A stretch of DNA of 64,000 bases from VFZS01 sp964353255 (GCA_964353255.1 CAYGVJ010000007.1:1-64000); one strand, 5' to 3'; shown: positions 34,026 to 42,320, counted from the first letter of the stretch. Made by a program: numbers and translations. Notes: generated by a model not told the origin, from the letters alone.

Positions 34026-35347
34026 ATTCTAGCGGCGGCAACCAGCAGGGCGCAGCCGCCGATCAGTTTGGCTTCGAACAGCCAGGGGGATTCGGCCTCG
34101 CCGGGTGGAACCAGGGAGAATACGATCGCGGCTGTGGTGACCAGTGCTCCGGCCGCTGCGCTCCAGCGTTGGCCGTGTTTCCAGGCGCTCAGAAACAGGT
34201 AAAGGAAAGGTATGAAGTAAGTGACTACGGTCATGTCTACCAGAAGTTGGTAGCCGGAGCGCAGGTTCTCGCCCAACTGCACGATGAGCAGAAACAAGGT
34301 GCACGCGGCGCCCTGGGTGAGGATCGCCACGTGGGGCGTGCGCCAGCGGGGATGGAGCCTGGCGAACGAGGCGGGCAGATAGCGGTCCAGGCCGATGACG
34401 AAGGGCAGGCGCGCCGCCCCGGCCAGCCATGCCCCTAGCTGGCCGGTGACGCCCGCCGTGATCAGCAACGCCAGGAGCGGGGCCACCCAGGGCAGCGCCA
34501 GGCGTTCGCCCGCCGCCGCACCGGCCTGCGCCAGGCCGCTCATGATGTTTACGCGCTCCGTCGGCAGCAGGACGAGCAGGGCGAGTGTCCCGAGAATGTA
34601 GAACGCGGCGATGGCCGTACCGCTGATCCAGGCGGCGCGCGGCACCGTGCGCGGGGGATCCCGGATCTCGCCGCCCATGATCGCCCCCAGCTCGAGTCCT
34701 CCGAACGCAAAAGCGATCTGCGACCAGAAGTTGAGCTTCCCCCAGCTCCACTCGGGGAGCAGATCGAGCCGCGTTGCCGATCCGCTGCGCGTCCAGACGA
34801 CCGCGCCCAGGATGACCAGCCCGGCCCCGGCCGCGTAAGTGGCCAGGCCGCCCAGGTTCTCCGTCCACTTGCCGATGCGCACTCCCAGCAGGTTGGTCAG
34901 CAGTGCTATCCACAGCACCAGCAGCGACGCGGTGACCACGAAGAGCCGGTTGTCGGCCAGGCGCACGTATTGTCCGCCCAGCGTGTAGACCGCAATGGCG
35001 ATGCCCGCCAGCAGCAGGTTGGGGATGTAGAACAGGTTGCTCAGCCAGTAGCACCAGCCGCACAGAAAACCGTGCCAGTCGCCGAAGCTGCGCTTGGTCC
35101 AGATGTAGATGCCGCCTTCGTCGGGGAAGCGCGCCGCCAGCCGCGACACGGCCAGCGCGGAAGGCACGAAGAACAGCGCCGCCGCCAGCACCCACAGGGT
35201 GAGAGAACCCGGCCCCGCGTGCGCGGCCGCCGCCAGCCAGCGGATGCCCACCACGGCGGCGATGTTGAACAGAACCAAGTCACGCAGGCCTAGCTCGCGC
35301 TGTAGAGCGGGCTGATCGGCGGGCCTGCCAGATGGGCGCGTTGGCAC
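33998..35347 (-). CDS. APC-family amino acid permease
   Basis: An inner-membrane transporter of 449 residues with about 12 hydrophobic segments. The N-terminus LGLRDLVLFNIAAVVGIRWL and PDEGGIYIWTKRSFGDWHGF are typical of amino acid/polyamine permeases. AFAFGGLELGAIMGGEIRDP is the conserved segment around helix 6. The substrate is unknown. The start is GTG at 35347. It diverges from the vapB gene by less than 90 bp. Confidence 0.88.
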   Translation of the reverse strand: MPTRPSGRPADQPALQRELGLRDLVLFNIAAVVGIRWLAAAAHAGPGSLTLWVLAAALFFVPSALAVSRLAARFPDEGGIYIWTKRSFGDWHGFLCGWCYWLSNLFYIPNLLLAGIAIAVYTLGGQYVRLADNRLFVVTASLLVLWIALLTNLLGVRIGKWTENLGGLATYAAGAGLVILGAVVWTRSGSATRLDLLPEWSWGKLNFWSQIAFAFGGLELGAIMGGEIRDPPRTVPRAAWISGTAIAAFYILGTLALLVLLPTERVNIMSGLAQAGAAAGERLALPWVAPLLALLITAGVTGQLGAWLAGAARLPFVIGLDRYLPASFARLHPRWRTPHVAILTQGAACTLFLLIVQLGENLRSGYQLLVDMTVVTYFIPFLYLFLSAWKHGQRWSAAAGALVTTAAIVFSLVPPGEAESPWLFEAKLIGGCALLVAAARIWFTRGSRQ

Positions 35348-35397
35348 TTCACTCCCTGGTGGTCAGGGGTGATTATATACTGAGGCCGCGAGTGCCC

Positions 35398-35426
35398 GTG
35401 ACGGATACAGCCTGAAGCTGTATACT
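35398..35426 (+). promoter_or_regulatory. Promoter/operator of the vapBC operon
   Basis: GTGACG (35398-35403) and TATACT (35421-35426) are spaced by 17 bases. ATACAG (35405-35410) and CTGTAT (35418-35423) make a perfect 6-bp palindrome overlapping the -10. The start codon is 7 bases past the -10 with no Shine-Dalgarno, so the transcript is probably leaderless. VapB or VapBC binding here is an inference from known autoregulation. Confidence 0.5.
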
Positions 35427-35433
35427 GATCTGT

Positions 35434-35667
35434 ATGAGACAGTTGAATGTCAATGTGACGCCGGAGTTCGAGCAGGACCTGCGGCAGTTCATGCGACAAA
35501 GGAGTCTGGCGCGCAAGACCGATGCCATCCGCCTGGCCTTGCATGAGGCCGCAGCCGGCGAGGGTGCCGGCCGGGAGCACGACTACCGGTCCTGGCTGGG
35601 GCTCGGTCTGCGGGCTCCATTGCGCCGCAAGCTCCGGTTTCACAGCGAGGACGAGCTGTGGTCGTAG
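35434..35667 (+). CDS. VapB-like antitoxin
   Basis: A 77-residue protein with a ribbon-helix-helix-like N-terminus (RQLNVNVTPEFEQDLRQFMR, KTDAIRLALHEA) and a C-terminal tail that should wrap the toxin. It overlaps the PIN toxin gene by 10 bp. The ATG at 35434 has no Shine-Dalgarno site and lies 7 bases after the likely -10 element. Confidence 0.8.
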   Translation: MRQLNVNVTPEFEQDLRQFMRQRSLARKTDAIRLALHEAAAGEGAGREHDYRSWLGLGLRAPLRRKLRFHSEDELWS

Positions 35668-36038
35668 ACACCTCCGTTTTGCTGGCGGTCTTCTTCAACG
35701 AGAAGCACGGCCCCTGGGCGGCGGACCAGCTCCGGGAGAACAGCCACCGCCTGCGCATGAGCACCGTGAACTACGCGGAAGCGCTGATCCTGATTCAGGA
35801 CCGGCAGCCGCACCTGTTCGGCGAAATCCGGCAGGCCATTGAAGCATCCACGATCCGGCTGGTCCCCCCGACCGCGGAGCAGGCGGAGATCGCCGCCGCG
35901 GCCCGGCTCCGCTATCCGCTGAACCTGGGGGATTGCTTCGCTTACGCGCTGGCCAAGCACGAGCAATGCCCGCTGCTGACTCTGGACCGCGACTTCCGGA
36001 GGACTGACCTGACGGTGGTCCTTCCAGGGGCGGCGTGA
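35658..36038 (+). CDS. VapC-like PIN-domain ribonuclease toxin
   Basis: A 126-residue PIN domain protein with all acidic positions: VVDTSVLLAVFFNEK, NYAEALILI, LNLGDCFAYALAKHE and LLTLDRDF. VapC toxins cleave tRNA or rRNA using Mg ions. It starts at GTG inside the end of the antitoxin gene. Length is normal and it appears intact. Confidence 0.9.
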   Translation: MVVDTSVLLAVFFNEKHGPWAADQLRENSHRLRMSTVNYAEALILIQDRQPHLFGEIRQAIEASTIRLVPPTAEQAEIAAAARLRYPLNLGDCFAYALAKHEQCPLLTLDRDFRRTDLTVVLPGAA

Positions 36039-36085
36039 CAGTGTTTATGCCGCCGCCTGCCGTATGATGAGACTAGGGAGGCCGG

Positions 36086-36334
36086 ATGATCACGATTCCT
36101 GTGCGAGGCAGGGTGAAACCGGACGGCACACTCGTGGTGAGCGTCGCCACGGGCATGCCGGAGTCCGAGGTTGAGGTATTGGTGGTCGTCAACCGGCTCT
36201 CTTCAGGCACGCCTGCTGACCAGTTCAAGACCTGGCCGGAGGGTTTCTTTGAACGCACCTACGGCGCCTGTGCCTCTGGCCCGCTGTGCCGGGCTCCCCA
36301 AGGGGAGTTTGAGGTCCGTGGGATTTTGCAGTGA
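36086..36334 (+). CDS. Antitoxin of a second VapBC-type module
   Basis: An 82-residue protein. The N-terminal half (ITIPVRGRVKPDGTLVV) suggests a small beta-type DNA-binding or swapped-hairpin domain. The C-terminal FKTWPEGFFERTYGACA and APQGEFEVRGIL are the toxin-binding end seen in antitoxins paired with VapC. Its stop overlaps the broken toxin start as GTGA. The antitoxin itself looks complete. Confidence 0.75.
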   Translation: MITIPVRGRVKPDGTLVVSVATGMPESEVEVLVVVNRLSSGTPADQFKTWPEGFFERTYGACASGPLCRAPQGEFEVRGILQ

Positions 36335-36423
36335 TCTATCTGCTCGACACGAACACTTGTATCCGCTACCTCAACGGCGAGTTCGGCAGGGTCACCGGCC
36401 TTCAATGTGAGGACTGGGAGTAG
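36331..36423 (+). pseudogene. VapC toxin with internal deletion (30 codons left)
   Basis: Reads VIYLLDTNTCIRYLNG, the PIN N-terminus including the first catalytic Asp, then directly EFGRVTGLQCEDWE, which is the PIN C-terminus (normally REFSRVPGL...EDW). About 100 central residues are missing with the frame kept, ending in TAG at 36421-36423. Catalysis is impossible because the other acidic residues are gone. The antitoxin in front is intact. Confidence 0.75.
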
Positions 36424-36525
36424 GCGCCAGCCAGACGGCCCTTCCCCGATGCCACCGGCTAAACTGAAAGACAACCCGCGTCCGACTTTTTGGCGCTGGC
36501 GAGCGTCATTGGACATGGAGCCGAA

Positions 36526-37074
36526 GTGATCTTTCGGGAGGTCGAGGACCACGACCTGATCGGGCGGGCCCGGCGGGGCGATGTCGAAGCTTACAACCTG
36601 CTGGTCTCGCGCTGGGAGAGGCGCGTCTTCAATTACCTGCTGCGGCTGGTGGGCGACCGCGAGGACGCATTCGACCTGAGCCAGGAGACGTTCTTGAAGG
36701 CCTATCAGAACCTGGGCAAGCTGGAGGAGGACGGGCGGTTTGCCTCCTGGTTGTTTCGCATCGCGCACAACGAGGCTTTCTCGCTGCTGCGCCGGCGCAA
36801 GCCGGAGGGCGAGCTACCGCCGCAGGTTGCGGACGGGCGCGCCCGCTACGGGATGTTTCCCGCGGAGCTTAGCCTGGCGGTCGAAAGCGCGCTGGCCCGC
36901 CTCTCGGACGAGCAACGCGAAGCCGTTCTGCTCAAGGTTTACCAGGGTTTCAAGTTCGAGGAGATGGCGGAGGTTTTGGCCTGCCCGGTCTCCACCATCA
37001 AGTCGCGGCTATACACCGCTCTGGACGTTCTCAAAGAGACGCTGGCTCCAATTCAGACTCGGGGTGTCGAATGA
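36526..37074 (+). CDS. ECF-family RNA polymerase sigma factor
   Basis: An extracytoplasmic-function sigma factor of about 182 residues. Region 2 spans YNLLVSRWERRVFNYLLRLV, DAFDLSQETFLKAYQNL and FASWLFRIAHNEAFSLLRRR. Region 4 spans LSDEQREAVLLKVYQGFKFE and LACPVSTIKSRLYTAL. GTG at 36526 follows GGAG and gives a typical N-terminus; a TTG at 36490 would add 12 residues. It overlaps the zinc-finger anti-sigma gene as ATGA. It heads the secretion operon. Confidence 0.92.
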   Translation: MIFREVEDHDLIGRARRGDVEAYNLLVSRWERRVFNYLLRLVGDREDAFDLSQETFLKAYQNLGKLEEDGRFASWLFRIAHNEAFSLLRRRKPEGELPPQVADGRARYGMFPAELSLAVESALARLSDEQREAVLLKVYQGFKFEEMAEVLACPVSTIKSRLYTALDVLKETLAPIQTRGVE

Positions 37075-37634
37075 GCTGCTCGCCGTTTGAACTCAAAGAC
37101 TACTTCCTCGATGAGCTGGGCCCGGCCGAGCGCCGGCAGGTCGAGGACCACTTGCAGGACTGCCCGGTTTGCCGGGAAGAGCTGGAACGCCTGCACTTGA
37201 CGCGATCGGCGCTCGACGCGCTGAGAGACGAAGAGCCGCCGCGGCGGATCGCTTTCGTCTCCGACAAGGTCTTCCAGCCGGGCTGGTGGCAGCGGCTCTG
37301 GCAATCCGCGCCGCGGCTGGGCTTCGCCGCGGCCGCCCTGCTCTCGGCGGCGATTTTTGCGCACGCCCTCTTGCGGCCCGCTCCCACGGCGGCGCCCGTG
37401 GCCGCGGATACCGCAGCCATCGAAGCGCGCATCGGCGCGGCGGTGGCCGAGGCGGTGGCCGCCAGCGAGGCGCGCCAGGTCCGCCAGACCGCGCAGCTTG
37501 TCGCCGACGTCGAGAAGCGCCTGGACTTCGACCGCCGCGCCGACCGGGTGGCCTTCGAGGAAGTCTTCAGCGTGCTTCAGAAAAGATACAACGTCATGTT
37601 CATGGCCAGCGCCGAGCTGGGGGTGCGAAAATGA
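37071..37634 (+). CDS. Membrane-bound zinc-finger anti-sigma factor
   Basis: A 187-residue protein with an N-terminal anti-sigma zinc finger (zf-HC2): CSPFELKDYFLDELGPAERR, then VEDHLQDCPVC, giving the H-x3-C-x2-C core. A membrane segment follows at about 82-102 (LGFAAAALLSAAIFAHALL), then an Ala-rich helical periplasmic part. It is expected to hold the ECF sigma factor until an envelope signal arrives. It overlaps genes on both sides by 4 bp. Confidence 0.88.
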   Translation: MSCSPFELKDYFLDELGPAERRQVEDHLQDCPVCREELERLHLTRSALDALRDEEPPRRIAFVSDKVFQPGWWQRLWQSAPRLGFAAAALLSAAIFAHALLRPAPTAAPVAADTAAIEARIGAAVAEAVAASEARQVRQTAQLVADVEKRLDFDRRADRVAFEEVFSVLQKRYNVMFMASAELGVRK

Positions 37635-38173
37635 AACGCTCGCTGCTGCTGGCGCTGTTGCTGGCCACCGCTCTGGGCACGGCCGAGAGGCCGCGCGTCA
37701 CGCGCGTGGCGCTGGAGGCGATGGAGAAAACCTTCGACCAGCGGGTCCTGCGCTTCGACTTGAACGACCCGTTCGATCTGCTGGGCTCCACGCGTGGGGT
37801 CTACCTGGAGGGCTATGGCGCGGTCTTCACCGCCGAGGTCAACCTGGTGGCCAGCGCCGTGATCACTCCCTTCCGCCCGGCGCCGGACCGGGAGCAGATC
37901 GAGCGGCTGCGTCAGAAGAAGCAGGAGCGGGTGGCGCTGCTCAAGAAACACATGCGCGAGATGCTGTTGAACCTGGCGGCGTCACTGGAGGCGGTCCCAC
38001 CCAGCGAGCAGATCGCGCTGGGCGTCTCGGTGTTCTACTTCTCCTGGGAGGATCGCGGCGGCCTGCCGAGCCAGATCCTCATGCAGGCGCGGCGCCAGAC
38101 GCTGCTGGATCTGGCGGGCAAGCGCGCCAGCGACCAGACGCTCCGGGATCTCATTCGCGTCGAGGAGTTCTGA
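37631..38173 (+). CDS. Secreted protein of unknown function in the secretion operon
   Basis: A 180-residue protein with a signal peptide (about 1-18, ending LGTAE). The mature part is mixed helix and strand, with FDLLGSTRGVYLEGYGAVFT, a helical basic stretch at about 95-125 and IALGVSVFYFSWEDRGGLPS near the end. I do not recognise the family. ATGA overlap with the anti-sigma gene and 3-bp spacing to gspE put it in the same transcript. It could be the envelope sensor of the sigma system. Confidence 0.65.
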   Translation: MKRSLLLALLLATALGTAERPRVTRVALEAMEKTFDQRVLRFDLNDPFDLLGSTRGVYLEGYGAVFTAEVNLVASAVITPFRPAPDREQIERLRQKKQERVALLKKHMREMLLNLAASLEAVPPSEQIALGVSVFYFSWEDRGGLPSQILMQARRQTLLDLAGKRASDQTLRDLIRVEEF

Positions 38174-38176
38174 AAG

Positions 38177-39814
38177 ATGCGCCTTGGCGAGATGCTGATC
38201 GCCCGCGGGCTGCTGGAGCCCGAGGATCTGGAGAAGGCGCTCGAAATCCAAAAAGAGCGCGGGGAGAAGATCGGTAAGATTCTGGTGGACCTGGGATTCG
38301 TGGCGGTGCGCGACGTGCTGGCCGCGCTCTCCGAGCAACTCGGCATCCCGCTGGTGGCGATCGACGCTCCCCCGCCGGTGACGCCCGAGACCGAGGGCCT
38401 CGCGCCCCGCTTCATGCGGCAGTGCCGGTTCATCCCGGTGGCCCTTCAGGATTCCACGCTCACCATCGCCATGGCGGACCCGCTGGACTTTGAGACCATC
38501 TCGGCGGTGCGGGGCTTCACCGGCCTGAGCGTCGAGGCGGTGCTGGCCGCGGAGCGGGAGATCCTGGACGCCATCGACAAGTATTGCGGCGAAGCCGAGA
38601 AGGAAGCCGCCGAGTCGGGGGCCCGCACCAGCCAGGCGGACGAAGACCTCGAACACCTGCGCGACATGGCCAGCGAAGCTCCGGTCATCCGCCTGGTCAA
38701 CGCCATGATCGCCCAGGCAGTCGAGCAGCGCTCCAGCGACATCCACATCGAGCCGTTCGAGAAGGAATTCCGCGTCCGCTACCGCATCGACGGCGTGCTC
38801 TACAGCCAGGAGCCGCCGCCGCGCGAGTTTAAGGCGGCCATCATCTCCCGCGTCAAGCTGATGGCCAAGCTGAATATCGCCGAGCGCCGCTTGCCACAAG
38901 ACGGGCGCATCAAGATCAAGGTGTTGGGCCGCGAGGTGGACCTGCGCGTCTCGACGCTTCCTACGCTGTACGGGGAAAGTGTCGTGATGCGCCTGCTGGA
39001 CCGCTCGGTGGGCGGTTTCTACGATCTCCGGAGGCTGGGCTTCGACGAGTTCATGCTGAGCCGCGTGGAGCACTACACCTCGCTGCCCCACGGGATCCTG
39101 CTGGTCACCGGGCCGACGGGCAGCGGCAAATCCACCACGCTGTACGCGGCGCTCAAGCGCATCAACCAGCCGGACAAGAAGATCATCACGATCGAGGACC
39201 CGGTCGAGTACCAGATGGATGGCATCAACCAGATCCACGTCAACCCGCAGATCGGCCTGACCTTCGCCAGCGGCCTGCGGCACATCGTGCGCCAGGACCC
39301 GGACGTGATCATGGTGGGCGAGATCCGCGACCGGGAGACCGCCGACATCGCCATTCGCGCCGCCCTCACCGGCCACTTCGTGTACTCGACGCTGCACACC
39401 AACGACGCCCCCAGCGCCATCACCCGCCTGACCGACATGGGAGTCGAGAACTACCTGATCAGCTCGACCCTGGTGGCGGTGCTGGCCCAGCGCCTGGTGC
39501 GGGTGATCTGCCCGCGATGCAAGATTCCCGCGGGGACGCGCCTGGCGCCGGACGGCTCGACGGTGGCCTGCTACCGGGGCGCCGGGTGCGAAGATTGTTT
39601 CGGCACCGGTTACAGCGGGCGGGTGGGGATCTTCGAGCTGATGGAGCTCGACGATGAGCTGCGCAAGCTCATCCTTAGGAACGCCGACGCCGTCGAACTC
39701 ACCGCTGCCGTCCGCCGCCACGGCATGCGGAACCTCCGCGAGGACGGTTGGATGAAGGCCGCGGCGGGGCTGACCACGGCGGAGGAAGTGCTGCGAGTGA
39801 CCCAGGAACTCTGA
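38177..39814 (+). CDS. gspE: Type II secretion ATPase GspE/PilB-like
   Basis: A 545-residue secretion ATPase that drives pseudopilus assembly at the cytoplasmic face. The N-terminal N1E-type domain spans 1-150 (MRLGEMLIARGLLEPEDLEK). Walker A is GPTGSGKSTT at 312-321, the Asp box region is IEDPVEYQMDGINQ, Walker B is QDPDVIMVGEIRDRE, and the His box is STLHTNDAPSA. A four-cysteine zinc site (CPRC ... GCEDC) lies near the end. The N1E domain and zinc site occur in both GspE and PilB; the following genes decide for GspE. Confidence 0.93.
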   Translation: MRLGEMLIARGLLEPEDLEKALEIQKERGEKIGKILVDLGFVAVRDVLAALSEQLGIPLVAIDAPPPVTPETEGLAPRFMRQCRFIPVALQDSTLTIAMADPLDFETISAVRGFTGLSVEAVLAAEREILDAIDKYCGEAEKEAAESGARTSQADEDLEHLRDMASEAPVIRLVNAMIAQAVEQRSSDIHIEPFEKEFRVRYRIDGVLYSQEPPPREFKAAIISRVKLMAKLNIAERRLPQDGRIKIKVLGREVDLRVSTLPTLYGESVVMRLLDRSVGGFYDLRRLGFDEFMLSRVEHYTSLPHGILLVTGPTGSGKSTTLYAALKRINQPDKKIITIEDPVEYQMDGINQIHVNPQIGLTFASGLRHIVRQDPDVIMVGEIRDRETADIAIRAALTGHFVYSTLHTNDAPSAITRLTDMGVENYLISSTLVAVLAQRLVRVICPRCKIPAGTRLAPDGSTVACYRGAGCEDCFGTGYSGRVGIFELMELDDELRKLILRNADAVELTAAVRRHGMRNLREDGWMKAAAGLTTAEEVLRVTQEL

Positions 39815-41022
39815 TGGCCAGTTACCACTTCAGAGCGGTGGCCCCGGACGGCAAGCTCAGGACGGGCTCGCTGGCCGGCTCGAGCGACCGGCAGGTGGCG
39901 CAGGAGCTGCGCCGCCAGGGGCTCACACCGGTCTACGTCGGCCTTCAGCCGCGCCGCAGACTGGAGTTGAGACTCCCGGTGTGGAAGCGCGGCCGGCGCC
40001 GGGACGTTATGTTCTTCACCCAGGAGCTGGCCACGCTGCTCAAAGCCGGGGTGCCGCTGGACCGGGCTCTGGGAATCACCAGCGAGCTGACCGAGCGCGC
40101 GGTCTTCAAAACAGTCGTGCAGGACGTGCTCCGGGTGCTCAAGACCGGCAAGTCCCTGGCCGACAGCCTGGCCGCGCACCCGGAGTACTTCTCCAGCCTG
40201 TATATCAACATTGTGCGGGCGGGCGAGGCCAGCGGCGCCCTGGCGCCGGTGTTCGACCGGCTGGCCGAGTTCGAGCGCACCGGCGACGAGGTGCGCAACT
40301 ACATCATCTCCTCGATGATCTACCCGGCCCTGCTGGCCATGGTGGGGATGGCCTCCATCCTGGTCCTGCTGAACTTCGTGGTGCCGCGCTTCGCCCAGGT
40401 CTTCGAGGAGTCGCGGATGCGCATGCCGCTGGTGACCCGGGCGCTGCTGGAGATGAGCCGGCTGCTGAGGACGTACGGCTGGCTGGCTCTGGCCGCGATC
40501 GCGGCGGCAGTGGCGGGCTGGCGGGCGTACATCCGCACTTCCGGCGGCAGAATGTGGTGGGACTCTTTCCGGCTGCGCCTGCCGCTGCTGGGGCTGGCGC
40601 TGCGCAAGGCGGAGACCTCCCGGTTTGCGCGGGCGATGGAGACCCTGGTGGCGAACAGCGTTCCCCTCGTGCAGTCGATTGGCATTGCGGCGGCCATCCT
40701 GACCAACCGCCGGATGGCCGGGGTGCTCGAGGCTGTGGCGCAGGGGGTCAAGCGGGGCGAGGGCATCGCCGGGCCGCTGGCCCGCACGGGGGAGTTTCCC
40801 CCGCTGGCCGCGCACCTGCTGAGCGTGGGGGAGGAAACCGGGCGGCTGGACCAGATGTTCGGCCGCATGGCGGAGATTTACGAGAACGAGACCCGCGCCG
40901 CGATCAAGCGGTTCACCGCGTTGTTCGAGCCGCTGGTGATCCTGGCGATGGGCGTGATTGTGGGCGCTTTGATACTGAGCATGCTGCTGGCAATCACCAG
41001 CATCAACGAGGTGGCGGTGTGA
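39814..41022 (+). CDS. gspF: Type II secretion inner-membrane protein GspF
   Basis: A 402-residue GspF/PilC platform protein. It has two cytoplasmic helical domains (FTQELATLLKAGVPLDRALG; then FARAMETLVANSVPLVQSIG) and three membrane helices at about 170-190, 215-240 and 370-395. The start ATG overlaps the gspE stop as TGATG. GspF links the ATPase to the pseudopilus. Confidence 0.92.
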   Translation: MASYHFRAVAPDGKLRTGSLAGSSDRQVAQELRRQGLTPVYVGLQPRRRLELRLPVWKRGRRRDVMFFTQELATLLKAGVPLDRALGITSELTERAVFKTVVQDVLRVLKTGKSLADSLAAHPEYFSSLYINIVRAGEASGALAPVFDRLAEFERTGDEVRNYIISSMIYPALLAMVGMASILVLLNFVVPRFAQVFEESRMRMPLVTRALLEMSRLLRTYGWLALAAIAAAVAGWRAYIRTSGGRMWWDSFRLRLPLLGLALRKAETSRFARAMETLVANSVPLVQSIGIAAAILTNRRMAGVLEAVAQGVKRGEGIAGPLARTGEFPPLAAHLLSVGEETGRLDQMFGRMAEIYENETRAAIKRFTALFEPLVILAMGVIVGALILSMLLAITSINEVAV

Positions 41023-41024
41023 AC

Positions 41025-41429
41025 ATGAAGCGCGAAAGAAAGAGAAGGCGGCAGGCCGGCGTCACGCTGATCGAGATGCTGGTGGTGGTCACCATCATCT
41101 CGATGTTCGCGGGCCTGGCGGCCTACAAGCTCTGGCCGCACGTGGATACGGCGCGCATCACCCGTGCCCGCACGGACATCGGCACACTGATGGGCACGCT
41201 GGAGATGTATCGGATGCGCAATGGCGTATTCCCCACCACGGAACAGGGGTTGCAGGTTCTGCGCCCGTATCTCCAGCGTGACGTGCCCCCAGACCCCTGG
41301 GGTCGGCCGTACGTCTACAAGTACCCCGGCTCGCAGGGCGAGGACCCCGAGATCATCTGCTACGGCGCCGACGGGAAGCCGGGCGGCGAGGGCGTCAACG
41401 CCGACATCGTGAGCTGGAAGAACCAGTGA
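41025..41429 (+). CDS. gspG: Major pseudopilin GspG
   Basis: A 134-residue pseudopilin with the prepilin peptidase site RRRQAGVTLIEMLVVV, cleavage after Gly with Glu at +5, and a hydrophobic helix. The GspG core (YRMRNGVFPTTEQGLQVL, DPWGRPYVYKYPG and EDPEIICYGADGKPGG) shows the calcium-binding loop. ATG at 41025 and GTG at 41019 are both possible starts. It builds the pseudopilus shaft. Confidence 0.93.
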   Translation: MKRERKRRRQAGVTLIEMLVVVTIISMFAGLAAYKLWPHVDTARITRARTDIGTLMGTLEMYRMRNGVFPTTEQGLQVLRPYLQRDVPPDPWGRPYVYKYPGSQGEDPEIICYGADGKPGGEGVNADIVSWKNQ

Positions 41430-41442
41430 GAGGGCGGGGCGG

Positions 41443-41904
41443 GTGCAACGCGGCATAACCCTGGTCGAGATGGTGGTGGTGATGACGCTGCTGGGCTTGC
41501 TGGTCGGCATCGCCGTGCCGTCGATTGCGGGGGGCCTGGATGCCCTGCGGCTCAGCACGGCCAGCGACTCGCTGGTGAGCTTCTTCAACGCCGCGCTCAA
41601 CCGGACCGAGCGCCGGCAGCAGGCCGTCGAGATCACGATCTCGAAAGCGGACAACACGCTGCGGATGCGCTCGGTGGAGCCGGGTTTCTCAAAGACGCTG
41701 GAGCTGCCCGCGGGCGTCACCATTCGCGCTGTGTTGCCGGAGTGGCCCCAGGAGGAGCAAGGCCCGCGATACATCCTGCTGTATCCCGGCGGGGCGCTGC
41801 CCAGCTTCGGAGTCGAGATCGCCAGCCCCCGCGGCGGGCGCAGGGTGGTGCGCGTGGACCCGATCACGGGCGTGCCCCAGATCGAGCGCCTCGAGGGCCG
41901 ATGA
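41443..41904 (+). CDS. gspH: Minor pseudopilin GspH-like
   Basis: A 153-residue pseudopilin. The N-terminus QRGITLVEMVVVMTLLGLLV has the prepilin peptidase site. The following DALRLSTASDSLVSFFNAAL is typical of GspH/FimT. The C-terminal beta part is short. The start is GTG at 41443. It overlaps gspI by 4 bp. Confidence 0.85.
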   Translation: MQRGITLVEMVVVMTLLGLLVGIAVPSIAGGLDALRLSTASDSLVSFFNAALNRTERRQQAVEITISKADNTLRMRSVEPGFSKTLELPAGVTIRAVLPEWPQEEQGPRYILLYPGGALPSFGVEIASPRGGRRVVRVDPITGVPQIERLEGR

Positions 41905-42320
41905 ACCGCCGCGGCTTCACCCTACTGGAAATGCTGGTGGCCACGGTGATCATGGGCGTGGCGGTGGTCGCTTTGCTGGCCAATCTTTCCACCTCGATGC
42001 GCCACGCCGCCGATCTCACCGAATATGATCGCGCCACGCTGCTGGCCCGCCGCACCATGGACCAACTCCTGCTGGAACCGCGCCTGCCCCGACTGGCGCC
42101 CTTCGAGGGCCGGTTTGACGCGGAGGCCGCCGGTGGTCTGGAAGGTGGCTGGCGGGCAGAGCTCACGGTGTTCGAGGCGCCTCCGAATGCCGGCCCTGGT
42201 TCGGCCGCCCTGGAGCGCCTGGAGCTGGAGGTCTGGTGGATGCGCGGCCGCGAGCGGCGCAGCGTGCGGCTGGAGGGATTCCGGCGGACCACCTTGGGGC
42301 AGCCGGGGGTGACCCAGTGA
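41901..42320 (+). CDS. gspI: Minor pseudopilin GspI-like
   Basis: A 139-residue protein with prepilin site MNRRGFTLLEMLVATVIMGV and a beta-rich C-terminus (LERLELEVWWMRGRERRSVR). Its place between gspH and gspJ fits GspI. Both ends overlap their neighbours by 4 bp, so translation is coupled. It should form part of the pseudopilus tip. Confidence 0.82.
   Translation: MNRRGFTLLEMLVATVIMGVAVVALLANLSTSMRHAADLTEYDRATLLARRTMDQLLLEPRLPRLAPFEGRFDAEAAGGLEGGWRAELTVFEAPPNAGPGSAALERLELEVWWMRGRERRSVRLEGFRRTTLGQPGVTQ

Noticed and set aside
37982..39721. 579-codon open frame on the minus strand
   Set aside because: It is antisense to gspE, whose Walker motifs and operon position are unambiguous.
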